A stretch of 64,000 nt of DNA. Origin: Sinonovacula constricta. Lineage: Eukaryota > Mollusca > Bivalvia > Cardiida > Solecurtidae. Under the pieces are notes generated by a model. It searched no databases. It saw nothing but the letters and a program-made list of their open reading frames with translations, and had not been told where the DNA came from. The translations under genes were made by a program, and so were the position numbers. Numbering within the stretch: position 1 is the first letter of the stretch; each line of letters opens with the position of its first letter. The stretch covers positions 59,485,715 through 59,549,714 of the forward strand of contig CM017561.1 in the NCBI GenBank assembly GCA_007844125.1. The letters run 5' to 3'. This document shows, one piece after another, positions 12,227 to 24,540 of this stretch.

Positions 12227-12866
12227 AGTGACTGAGCCGAAGGTCCTCCCGTACCTACCGATCTCTCTTCTGCCTGATTCGGCCCTCTTCGGCCTATACT
12301 TACTTTCCTATGATTCTTTAAAAAAATATAATCAGTTCTACCAGCGCAACTATCAACTACAGAATGCGACACATTGCTACTTAACTGCGCTATGTTCTGT
12401 TCCTGTGCCTTCTCTATACACACTTCTCTGCATTCGGAGCGCCAATGACCCGGTCTTCCGCACCGGAAACACATTCTGGGTTTCTTGCCGCTGAATGAAA
12501 CACTCGATAATACGGTGCTGGGTAAAGATGCATGCGGCTGCACTTTTGCATACGGCGTAAAACGCCGCTTGAATATTCTATCTTATTTTGCTTTCCTCTC
12601 TGCTTTTTGTTGAGCTCTATATATTTTCTTCTCATCGTCGGAGTTTTCCGCAAGCGGATGCGCTTCGTATTCTTCTACTACTTTCCATCCATATTTAGAA
12701 GAGTCAGAAAGTTTTATCAATTTCTGCCTATGTGACAATAATTTAATACCTTCTTGTATTTTCTGTGTGCTGTCAGAACTGACTGGCTGGGTGCAACCTG
12801 TACAGTTTCAGTCAAAGCGCTGTCAGCATGCCAGAGCTTGTCGAGCACCTTTGTGTTTACCTCCAT
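12214..12866 (-). pseudogene. Gag-like protein with CCHC zinc knuckle
   Basis: A possible start ATG is at 12864-12866 ([20 protein letters not shown]). After a frameshift the main frame reads [20 protein letters not shown] and [20 protein letters not shown], a conserved gag block of DIRS-order elements, is cut by one in-frame TAA near 12590, and continues through RRFTPYAKVQPHAS to the knuckle CFRCGRPGHWRSEC (CX2CX4HX4C). It should coat the element RNA. The start and the frameshift make the copy non-functional. It overlaps the beginning of the RT frame. Confidence 0.82.
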
Positions 12867-12944
12867 CTTGGATAAAATCTTGGATAAAATTTAATTTTCT
12901 GCCTCCATTTCGCTGCCACGTGTAGTTATATAAGGGCAAATAAA

Positions 12945-13118
12945 AACGGCCTTTCCAGTGAGAAGTCGTCTGGTAGAATGACCAGCAATACACATTCGAC
13001 TAACTTATATACACCATATACGCACGATAAGCTCGTGCGCTATATGCGAATCCGTGAAATTTACGCAACGTTTCAGACAAACATTTAACGCTATACTACG
13101 AAACGCGTGAAATTAATA
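12945..13118 (-). repeat. Split direct repeat A1 (element 5' end)
   Basis: A 174-base direct repeat of A2 (9330-9500). It lies upstream of the gag frame, about 80 bases before its likely ATG, and would carry the promoter of the element. The outer end gaaattaata is the last shared sequence; the following bases differ from those after A2. Confidence 0.9.
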
Positions 13119-13234
13119 ATAACTGGTTTACCTGAAACATACCTTATTAGTTAACTAAACTAAAGTAACTAAGTGCTAATGAAATTAAATGTCATTGCTT
13201 GAACTGATTTTTTTTAAATGTATTTTTTTATTAT

Positions 13235-13350
13235 TTTTCTTTGGGAAGCCATTTAGTAAGTGCGAGGTAAAAGTTCTGTAAATCGGTGGATGCACCCAAG
13301 TCGGTCCTTTCGTTGACTGACCTTTTCAAGGCGGTAACCGTTGGGTTTTG
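13235..13350 (+). repeat. Two-hairpin interspersed repeat, old copy
   Basis: Starts near aagtgcgaggt and includes cagtcgg-like, actgacc and aaggcggtaac blocks of the repeat family, diverged. Its counterpart at the same place in segment B is 48435-48525, so this insertion predates the A/B duplication. Confidence 0.65.
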
Positions 13351-14060
13351 TAATATCATACATTTCATCTTTGTACGATGCTTGGTTGTCAAATTTTAAA
13401 ATCTAGTATAATGCTCATATAGTACCTTATCATATTTCGCATTTATCACTGTTGGCCTGGAGATCTGTTATACCGTATAAAATCCGCCCACTGTGTTATG
13501 GTAACAACGTACAAGCTAACAGCATTTGACTCTAATAAAAAAACAATATCCGCTAGACATATTATAATTGCACAACATGTTTCTTCAACAATGTTAGCAG
13601 CAGAACATCGGTTTGTCTAGACAAACCCTTCTAGGCTAGGCCTGATTTCGGTTACTGATATGTTATAAACAGACACTTGATCATCCTGCATATCATTCAT
13701 ATTCATGGTATATTAAGCTACCATAGCAATCTATCTTTCTTTAAAATAGATACGTCCATTCGACGTTCTTGAGCTGTAGATCTGGTTTCAAGGACAGTCA
13801 AGTTACCTTGTACCGCCAGCCTGTGAATTGAATTGCATTTTCCGAGGCAATGTAGAGAATTAAGAGAAGCAGCCTGGATCAATACAAGAAGTGGAAGTAA
13901 TTTCAGCAGCTGAAAACTGTTTCGAACTTAAATCAATGCATTTAGCGTTATTCTTTTTCAATTGATATAATCGGTTTATGTGACAGAACAAGGAAATTAA
14001 AGTTTAGCGTCACAATTAAGAACGGGTCTTATATCCCTATTTACTAAACTTGTTTCTCGA

Positions 14061-14726
14061 TATATTCTCATTTATGATCACAACAATGTTACTTGTGCAG
14101 TGTGGCGGTCGAAAAAAATCTCCCCGTGCATGTAATCTATGTTGTCATTTAATTCATCCTATAAGGATTGTTACGTGTATTTCCTTTGATGGACATTGAA
14201 CTTTGGTTCTTCAATTCCATCTTCACATGTACAGGATGCTACAACCATTTATTCGTCACTGGTCATGTTTGTTCATGATTCAGAAAGTTAATTTTATTTG
14301 TGGTCAACCATTATTGTGTTGTTTTTCAAATCGAAATAATACCATATTCCTTTTCTGAACACTATGTGGACATAATTTTTCGATGACGTCACTACTTTCG
14401 TCATAACGTATAGAAAAAATCACCGCATGGACATTTTGTTTTCAAATAGATCGTTTTTCTTTTCGTTGCTTGCATTTAAGAAACTCGTCAGGAAGTGCGA
14501 GGTTAGAGCTCTGTAAAACCGGTTTAAGCACCCCAGTCGGTCCATATTGCCGACTTACCGTTCCAAGGCGGTAACTGTCGGGTTTGCTATTTTCCTTAAA
14601 TGACTCATCACAAATTTGTTCTTACTTTTCGCTTGGCTTGCATGTGAAATACCTTTGTTCTGTGCCTTTTCGGAGTTTGGTATATGTTGCAATACTCATA
14701 GGACTTTGTCATATATTCTCATTTAT
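14061..14726 (+). repeat. Interspersed two-hairpin repeat, full-length copy with 15-bp flanking direct repeat
   Basis: A roughly 640-base unit (14076-14711) starting before gcagtgtggcggtcg and ending after caataCTCATAGGACTTTG. It is flanked by TATATTCTCATTTAT at 14061-14075 and 14712-14726. The inner part carries gaagtgcgaggttagagc, ccggtttaagcacc, CAGTCGG-8 nt-CCGACTT and ACCG-TTCCAAGG-CGGT, two adjacent hairpins. Segment B lacks the unit at the matching position (near 49180), so it inserted after the A/B split but before the tandem duplication. Part of the flanking 15-mer also resembles the unit's own end, so calling it a target-site duplication is tentative. Confidence 0.78.
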
Positions 14727-16204
14727 TGTTTATTGAAACATAATACTGCAATGAAGGTCATAACCTGCTTAATATTTTTTTATTTAGATATCTTTTAGAA
14801 GCATGCTCAGCTTTCATCAGCGGAAGCTGCGAAAATGAATATGTTTACCCGTACTGCATATTGTTGCAAAGCGTTGGCTACAGTAATTCTCCTAAACGAT
14901 ATATGTGTTTTATTGACCCTACATCAATCTTCCAGTTGGTCAGATAGGGGCTGGAATGCCGCCTTTGGAATGATACCACACCCAGTTCCGTTTTTTGTAA
15001 GATTCAATGTTATAAAAAAATGGAAAAACCATGCAGCAATACATTAGGAACTGGCTATGTTTTATCTACTAGACAGAGATATTTGCGATATCCCGCGCTG
15101 GGCCTCATTGTCCTCTGCGGCTCTGTGCCAAGTTATTTATAATAGAGGTCATTCATATCCTCTTAGCATCTCAATCTAAAGCAACCGCAAGCGTTTGAAG
15201 AGGAATGGCGCACTCAGATTGTTTTATTTAGTTCACAAGGGAGTAGTTGGTCCATAATTTTCAAACTCACTTTATTTTGGTCAATTCCGATAGCATGTTT
15301 GGGCATTTATTTTAAATCTAACTTCAGTTTAAATGCAAAATCATATAGAAAGTATTGAATGTTTGGTAAAATGGTTTCTATTATCGAGTTTTATTGACAC
15401 TGATGTAACTTGTGTTTCAATGTATAATCTATATTTTAGAGGTGTTTCTTTGCAGCCGAAGACTTGTCGTATTTATAATTGACAATGCGTTGTACGTTTG
15501 ACTTTCTACGGAATAATTTTAGCCATTGTATGCACAACTGTAATTACTCACACTGTCAAACTTACACCGCCAAAACATTGCTTTTGAGTGCTGTGAGTAA
15601 TACATTTGTTAAGATCAAAAAAAGCTTTTTATAACCACTGTATTGAGTATTAGACCAAAAAGATAAGTTTTTCTCTTTCACTTTCTCGTTTGATCGCAAA
15701 ACTCGTAATTTACCTTGCTTTACAATAAGCATACTTTTCAATATATACTTCTGTTAATCGTAATTTAATAAATAGTATAGCAGGTACTAATTTTAAGATT
15801 GTCACAGTTCAACACCTTTGTCATATATTCCATCTATAAACTAAAGTATGAAAGTGGATTAAATATTTGCTGTATTGTATCTTTAAAACAATTTTAGGTA
15901 ATGGATCCGATACTAATTGGAAAAAAAATCTAAATAGTATTAAGAATATATGAAGTGATCCAGTTATTGACAGAATCACATACAAAAGAACGCCATAAGA
16001 TAATGTTATGTCCATATTTTTGGTACCATTAGTTTTTCACTTATGCAAAATTGCTTACAGTAACGTCCGTCATTTTAGTAGAAACATATATGGCTTAAAT
16101 TAGCTATGTATGCAGCCCTATGCAAAATAGCGACATTAGTTATAAATCATATGTCTCTGAAATAGCAAAAGTTTCGTTACGCCCAAGAAAACCCAAGTAA
16201 ACAC

Positions 16205-16768
16205 GTGAAATCAAAAATTAAGACTTTTCCTTATAAAGTGCTGACTGAAATTATGTTAACGTTAAATACGTCTAGAAATCCCGAAGTGCTGTTCCCTAAA
16301 ATGTCTCATAGCTTTAGTCTATTGGTTTATGTAAATATATATCTAAACTACTTATTTCTTGCCTTACAGCCATTCGTAATTATGTTGTTAAAAACGGTAA
16401 AAATTCAGGAATTAACATTTTTAGTCTATTTCAGGTTAAACTGTCATTGCTCTACAGTTAATACTTTACGATTTCTCTACGCTGTACACTTCTTCACCTC
16501 ATGATTGAATTAAGACCAAATTATTTGCTCTTACTGAGAAAACATTTGCTTGAGAGCAACGTCTATACATTGCATGTCTTGAAAGTAATGTAGTTTTTGC
16601 CAACACTTTCTTAGAACAGGTTACTATGTGGACATGTGCGGATGTTTGTGAAGCTCTATCGTTCCTATAAGGCAATATTTACATAAAATGCGGTGACACT
16701 TTATTTAGACCAGTAATTGGTATCCCTATGGGAATTTACTGTGCACCATCAATTGCAGACTTGTTTTA
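16205..16768 (+). pseudogene. Reverse-transcriptase remnant, motif-B region, internally deleted
   Basis: At 16713-16768 the frame reads VIGIPMG, then CAPSIADLF and a stop; G.PMG..CAP..ADLF is motif B of an RT family abundant in marine invertebrates. Upstream, the 99-codon frame from 16205 and the following broken frames correspond to the RT part of segment B at 50667-51100. After ADLF the sequence jumps to what in B lies 1.4 kb further on, so the catalytic motif and the C-terminus are gone. A Penelope-like affiliation is possible, but I cannot prove it from the sequence. Confidence 0.62.
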
Positions 16769-16845
16769 ATACTGCATTGCATTAATTTGACATGGGCATT
16801 TTCTTATTTACCTCTCCTATTTAAATATGGTTAACTTAGTATATA

Positions 16846-17462
16846 TAAGAATATATAGGACAAAGTCCTATGAGCATTGCAACATATAGAAAAATTGAAA
16901 CTACACAGGACCAAGGTATTCACATGCACGCCAAATGAAAAAGTGAGAACAAATCTGTGATGAGTCATTTAACAATAAGAGCAAACCCGACAGTTACCGC
17001 CTTGGAACGGTCAGCCGGCAATATGGACCGACTGGGGTGCTTAAACCGGTTTTACAGAGCTCTTACCTCGCACTTGGGTTTCTCGAATGAAAGCAATGAA
17101 AAGAAAACCGATCCATTTGAATAAATGTCCAAGAGCTGACGTTTTGTTTGACAAGTTATGACGAAAGTAGTGACGTCATTGAAAAAAATGTCTACATAGT
17201 GTTTAGAAGAGAGATAGGTATTATTTCGATTAGAAGACCTACAAAAAAAACGTTAATTGTAAATGAAATTAACTTTTTGAATAAAAAAAAAGTTCCAGAG
17301 AAGAGTAAATGCTTGTAGCATCCTGTTCATGGGGAGATTGAATTGAGGAACCAAAGTCCAATGTCCATCAAAGGAAATACACGTAACAATCCTTATAGGA
17401 TGAATTAAATGACAACATAGATTACATGCACGGGGAGATTTTTTACGACCGCCACACTGCAT
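16846..17462 (-). repeat. Interspersed two-hairpin repeat, full-length copy, inverted
   Basis: The reverse complement of this stretch matches 14076-14711 throughout, from the gcagtgtggcggtcg edge (at 17462) through the two-hairpin block (16990-17080) to the cataggactttgtc end (near 16865). Segment B lacks it at 52650. With the copy at 14076 it looks like a 0.62-kb terminal inverted repeat pair, but the pre-insertion sites in B show two separate insertions. The minus-strand frame 17253-17462 (CNLCCHLIHPIRIVTCI) is inside the repeat and also appears in the old copy at 4306-4445. Confidence 0.8.
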
Positions 17463-19740
17463 ATATGTCGAACTATCACCGTAATGTTTTTATCTGCGGT
17501 TTTTAAGTTGAAGCTGTAAGCAACTTATGGCAATTTTATTGCAGATACAAACGTTGACATTGTAATTACAAAATACATTTTTTGTATTTATCCATTTTCT
17601 CGAATCTCAGTTTTTTATTAAAACAGTTCTTGTACTTTACTCTGATACGGAGACCCCAGACTAAAAGCTATATTTTGGAAAATGGCAGATGGAATTTTGT
17701 CTTTTCTCTCCGGCTATGTCATAGTTGAAGCATCTTGAAGTGGTTTTATTGATCTTTACGTGACACTGTAGTTATTACCTGCCATGCTTAGAAGTGTTGC
17801 GAGGTGCAGTTGCCGATAATTGTTTACAAACAAAAATATTTTAATGAACATTTTTTCCCAGAATAACAAAACAGAGCATTTTGAATTGTACACGTCTTAG
17901 TCATAAAGTGATCTATATAATTTTCACTTTCTAAATTTATATTCAAATGAAAACATAATTAATTGACTTTCTGAGTAAGTAATTGTGTATGTTAAGTAAA
18001 TACTTAATCACAGAAGTAATTTCTGCTGATACTGACAATTTCTTCAGACAAATAATTTAACTACCCAATGCATTAGTGATGTCAATTTGAGAAAATATAC
18101 AACCAGCCGCTATCTTTTCAATGCCCAAGAATCAAAGGTAACACGGTATGGTAATATTAAGTCGGTATAGCCGAAAGGATATCAAAATGTTGTAAGCGGT
18201 TACTAAATGGCTATAACAATCCAACAGTCGTCATTTTAGCTCCGCTTTTTGAAGAATCGTTATCATCGGAGTCGGCTTGGTTAACAATTTTGTAAGGTGT
18301 TTATTTTATCGTAAACCGTTATAGGTGTTTACTTTAAACTTGGAATATATGTTCACAGTCAATCAGCGGGCCTATTTCGAAATGGCAATTAACAATGAAA
18401 TACACTTTCGCGCTTTTTTTTAAATTTAGAAATAAGAAATGTGCCTGTTTAGGCTTTTGTTCAGGTCTATAAGAGTTTTGTACACTCTAACACTGAGAAA
18501 TAGGGTAAGAGCGTATACAAACATCTCTTGATAAATTGCTTTATGTTTTGTAAGAGTTTTTTTATTTAAATGACGGAGTAAAATGTTGTAATTTACCAAA
18601 AATGTTTCTATTTCTGAGATTGTTTACCGCTTATCGCCGTCTGGAAACCACCAAGCCAGTGACACTATCCCCTGTACAAACCAAGTCTTGGGATATCGAC
18701 TATCTAAATGACTAAAACAGGATGTTCCCCGAATGAAACAGCCTTAATGGATATAAGTGCCGTTAAAGTATGAAATAAAAAGGAAGGGATGGATCATACA
18801 TAAATAAGGCTAAAGCAGAGTTGACTGTATTATTTAAATGGACTGCTAACATCCTCTAGGTATTTAGGAAACCTAGCTTACCTTTACTCATTAAAACGTA
18901 AAGGTATAAGACATACGTATAGTGTTGAAATATTTACACTATTTAATCCATGCCTTGATCTTACACAATATATAATAAAATACATGTTTAATAATACGTC
19001 TTTGACATTGCGGTTTAGTGGTTTACTTTTTTCTAGGATACCATGATTGTTACCACACACTGGAAATAGCATACTTACAAAGGAATGTATCTTTTTCCTT
19101 TGACAAAAACAATACCTCTTTAAGACGAAAGAAGAAAAACAAAAATCGGCATGTTAGCCATGAATCTATAATCAATATTCAGCAATGTTTCAAAGCTATT
19201 GTGTCAACAAAATGTCTGGGTCCGTCGATAAGAAAGGTGTGTCTTTCACTTGTCTAGAATGTATACACTTTAACGACGCGTTTGCATTTAACTTCTACTC
19301 TGATATATTCATTTAATTGCAAAACAAGTTATTTATATACCATTATCAGTGTTAATTACATCTAATTGCACAACTGAAATTAAATTAATTAAACTCAATG
19401 CAGATGCCCAGACCCGTTAGTGCTGCAAAAAAGGTGGATTGAAGAAATTGTCAAATGTTAATGTGACAATTTATCTGTTCGTGTCTTGAAGATGGAATTT
19501 AAATAGAATTAAAGAAAATAAAATTCAACCTATAGTAAAAAGTCAAATGTAAAACAACGACGCTACATAGTAGATTGCACAATAATCATTTTATAAAATA
19601 ATTATGTCTTTATAATTATATATTCAAGTAACATGAAAATGTTATCTACTTACAAAGATAATCAAGGTATTAGTAAAGAAACCAAACCTTTGAAGATAGT
19701 TTTTTTTAATTTTACAACTTATGGTTAATATTTATATAAA
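17463..19740. other. Non-coding part of the duplicated unit
   Basis: Conserved with 24540-26710 and, more loosely, with 52660-54965, but no gene, RNA or named repeat could be recognised. Frames of 60-80 codons at 18884 and 19018 overlap on opposite strands and are not kept in segment B. Confidence 0.5.
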
Positions 19741-19835
19741 ATTAACGTCCTTGGAACGATCAGTCGCGTAAATGACCAGCTAGGGTGCCTAAAGCGTTTA
19801 ATATAACTAAACCATTGCACTTTTAAGGCAAATAG
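19741..19835 (-). repeat. Two-hairpin repeat, degenerate copy
   Basis: Reads ccttggaacgatcag and gggtgcctaaagcg on the plus strand, the reverse complement of the core block. It is shared with 26712-26805 (tandem twin) and 54970-55060 (segment B), hence older than the duplications. Confidence 0.6.
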
Positions 19836-19866
19836 ACCATCAAAAACAGATCATTAAGAATCAAAG

Positions 19867-21202
<1,336 letters not shown>

Positions 21203-21625
21203 AGGCCTGATTTCGGTTACTGATATGTTATAAACAGACACTTGATCATCCTGCATATCATTCATATTCATGGTATATTAAGCTACCATAACAATCTATC
21301 TTTCTTTAAAATAGATCCGTCCATTCGACGTTCTTGAGCTGTAGATCTGGTTTCAAGGACAGTCAAGTTACCTTGTACCGCCAGCCTGTGAATTGAATTG
21401 CATTTTCCGAGGCAATGTAGAGAATTAAGAGAAGCAGCCTGGATCAATACAAGAAGTGGAAGTAATTTCAGCAGCTGAAAACTGTTTCGAACTTAAATCA
21501 ATGCATTTAGCGTTATTCTTTTTCAATTGATATAATCGGTTTATGTGACAGAACAAGGAAATTAAAGTTTAGCGTCACAATTAAGAACGGGTCTTATATC
21601 CCTATTTACTAAACTTGTTTCTCGA

Positions 21626-22291
21626 TATATTCTCATTTATGATCACAACAATGTTACTTGTGCAGTGTGGCGGTCGAAAAAAATCTCCCCGTGCATGTAA
21701 TCTATGTTGTCATTTAATTCATCCTATAAGGATTGTTACGTGTATTTCCTTTGATGGACATTGAACTTTGGTTCTTCAATTCCATCTTCACATGTACAGG
21801 ATGCTACAACCATTTATTCGTCACTGGTCATGTTTGTTCATGATTCAGAAAGTTAATTTTATTTGTGGTCAACCATTATTGTGTTGTTTTTCAAATCGAA
21901 ATAATACCATATTCCTTTTCTGAACACTATGTGGACATAATTTTTCGATGACGTCACTACTTTCGTCATAACGTATAGAAAAAATCACCGCATGGACATT
22001 TTGTTTTCAAATAGATCGTTTTTCTTTTCGTTGCTTGCATTTAAGAAACTCGTCAGGAAGTGCGAGGTTAGAGCTCTGTAAAACCGGTTTAAGCACCCCA
22101 GTCGGTCCATATTGCCGACTTACCGTTCCAAGGCGGTAACTGTCGGGTTTGCTATTTTCCTTAAATGACTCATCACAAATTTGTTCTTACTTTTCGCTTG
22201 GCTTGCATGTGAAATACCTTTGTTCTGTGCCTTTTCGGAGTTTGGTATATGTTGCAATACTCATAGGACTTTGTCATATATTCTCATTTAT
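21626..22291 (+). repeat. Interspersed two-hairpin repeat, tandem-twin copy
   Basis: Twin of 14061-14726 with the same flanking 15-mers and only single-base differences, duplicated along with its host unit. Confidence 0.78.
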
Positions 22292-23731
22292 TGTTTATTG
22301 AAACATAATACTGCAATGAAGGTCATAACCTGCTTAATATTTTTTTATTTAGATATCTTTTAGAAGCATGCTCAGCTTTCATCAGCGGAAGCTGCGAAAA
22401 TGAATATGTTTACCCGTACTGCATATTGTTGCAAAGCGTTGGCTACAGTAATTCTCCTAAACGAAATATGTGTTTTATTGACCCTACATCAATCTTCCAG
22501 TTGGTCAGATAGGGGCTGGAATGCCGCCTTTGGAATGATACCACACCCAGTTCCATTTTTTGTAAGATTCAATGTTATAAAAAAATGGAAAAACCATGCA
22601 CGCAATACATTAGGAACTGGCTATGTTTTATCTACTAGACAGAGATATTTGCGATATCCCGCGCTGGGCCTCATTGTCGTCTGCGGCTCTGTGCCAAGTT
22701 ATTTATAATAGAGGTCATTCATATCCTCTTAGCATCTCAATCTAAAGCAACCGCAAGCGTTTGAAGAGGAATGGCGCACTCAGATTGTTTTATTTAGTTC
22801 ACAAGGGAGTAGTTGGTCCATAATTTTCAAACTCACTTTATTTTGTTCAATTCCGATAGCATGTTTGGGCATTTATTTTAAATCTAACTTCAGTTTAAAT
22901 GCAAAATCATATAGAAAGTATTGAATGTTTGGTAAAATGGTTTCTATTATCGAGTTTTATTGACACTGATGTAACTTGTGTTTCAATGTATAATCTATAT
23001 TTTAGAGGTGTTTCTTTGCAGCCGAAGACTTGTCGTATTTATAATTGACAATGCGTTGTACGTTTGACTTTCTACGGAATAATTTTAGCCATTGTATGCA
23101 CAACTGTAATTACTCACACTGTCAAACTTACACCGCCAAAACATTGCTTTTGAGTGCTGTGAGTAATACATTTGTTAAGATCAAAAAAAGCTTTTTATAA
23201 CCACTGTATTGAGTATTAGACCAAAAAGATAAGTTTTTCTCTTTCACTTTCTCGTTTGATCGCAAAACTCGTAATTTACCTTGCTTTACAATAAGCATAC
23301 TTTTCAATATAAACTTCTGTTAATCGTACTTTAATAAATAGTATAGCAGGTACTAATTTTAAGATTGTCACAGTTCAACACCTTTGTCATATATTCCATC
23401 TATAAACTAAAGTATGAAAGTGGATTAAATATTTGCTATATTGTATCTTTAAAACAATTTTAGGTAATGGATCCGATACTAATTGGAAAAAAAAAATCTA
23501 AATAGTATTAAGAATATATGAATTGATCCAGTTATTGACAGAATCACATACAAAAGAACGCCATAAGATAATGTTATGTCCATATTTTTGGTACCATTAG
23601 TTTTTCACTTATGCAAAATTGCTTACAGTAACGTCCGTCATTTTAGTAGAAACATAGCGACATTAGTTATAAATCATATGTCTCTGAAATAGCAAAATTT
23701 TCGTTACGCCCAAGAAAACCCAAGTAAACAC

Positions 23732-24295
23732 GTGAAAGCAAAAATTAAGAGTTTTCCTTATAAAGTGCTGACTGAAATTATGTTAAAGTTAAATACGTCT
23801 AGAAATCCCGAAGTGCTGTTCCCTAAAATGTCTCATAGCTTTAGTCTATTGGTTTATGTAAATATATATCTAAACTACTTATTTCTTGCCTTACAGCCAT
23901 TCGTAATTATGTTGTTAAAAACGGTAAAAATTCAGGAATTAACATTTTTAGTCTATTTCAGGTTAAACTGTCATTGCTCTACAGTTAATACTTTACGATT
24001 TCTCTACGCTGTACACTTCTTCACCTCATGATTGAATTAAGACCAAATTATTTGCTCTTACTGAGAAAACATTTGCTTGAGAGCAACGTCTATACATTGC
24101 ATGTCTTGAAAGTAACGTATTTTTGCCAACACTTTCTTAGAACAGGTTACTATGTGGACATGTGCGGATGTTTGTGAAGCTCTATGTTTCCTATAAGGCA
24201 ATATTTACATAAAATGCGGTGACACTTTATTTAGACCAGTAATTGGTATCCCTATGGGAATTTACTGTGCACCATCAATTGCAGACTTGTTTTAA
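23732..24295 (+). pseudogene. Reverse-transcriptase remnant, tandem-twin copy
   Basis: Twin of 16205-16768; the G.PMG..CAP..ADLF block is at about 24239-24295 and is followed by the same stop and the same deletion as in copy 1, so the deletion predates the tandem duplication. Confidence 0.6.
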
Positions 24296-24371
24296 TACTG
24301 CATTGCATTAATTTGACATGGGCATTTTCTTATTTACCCCTCCTATTTAAATATGGTTAATTTAGTATATA

Positions 24372-24540
24372 TAAGAATATATAGGACAAAGTCCTATGAG
24401 CATTGCAACATATACAAAAATTGAAACGACACAGGACCAAGGTATTCAAATGCACGCCAAATGTAAATGTGAGAACAAATCTGTGATGAGTCATTTAACA
24501 ATAAGAGCAAACCCGACAGTTACCGCCTTGGAACGGTCAG
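24372..24540 (-). repeat. Two-hairpin repeat, truncated by deletion
   Basis: Holds the inner end of the inverted copy (caaagtcctatgagcattgc to ccttggaacggtcag) and then stops abruptly at aatacaaaatac. In copy 1 the rest of the repeat plus about 100 bases follow. This is a deletion in copy 2. Confidence 0.75.

Larger units (their letters stand above)
8851..13118 (-). mobile_element. Ngaro/PAT-type tyrosine-recombinase (DIRS-order) retroelement
   Basis: A 4.27-kb element coded on the minus strand in the order gag (CCHC knuckle), reverse transcriptase, RNase H, tyrosine recombinase. It is bounded by split direct repeats: A1 at 12945-13118, then the ORFs, then B1 (9501-9578) abutting A2 (9330-9500), a spacer with a CA microsatellite, and B2 (8851-8933). 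This A1, ORFs, B1A2, B2 order is the hallmark of PAT/Ngaro elements, which integrate by recombinase through a circle and make no target duplication; none is visible. The gap between RNase H and recombinase is too short for the methyltransferase of DIRS/PAT elements, which favours Ngaro. Several frameshifts and stops show decay. The right end lies 57 bases from the start of the large duplication. Confidence 0.9.

Noticed and set aside
16955..16975. Hammerhead-ribozyme-like motif (tgtgatgagtc) in the repeat family, as known in Penelope-like elements
   Set aside because: The base before TGATGA is G rather than C, no GAAA partner and cleavage stem were found, and decayed copies do not keep it.
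14098..17462. DNA transposon with 0.62-kb terminal inverted repeats
   Set aside because: Segment B shows both repeats absent at separate empty sites, so they are independent insertions.
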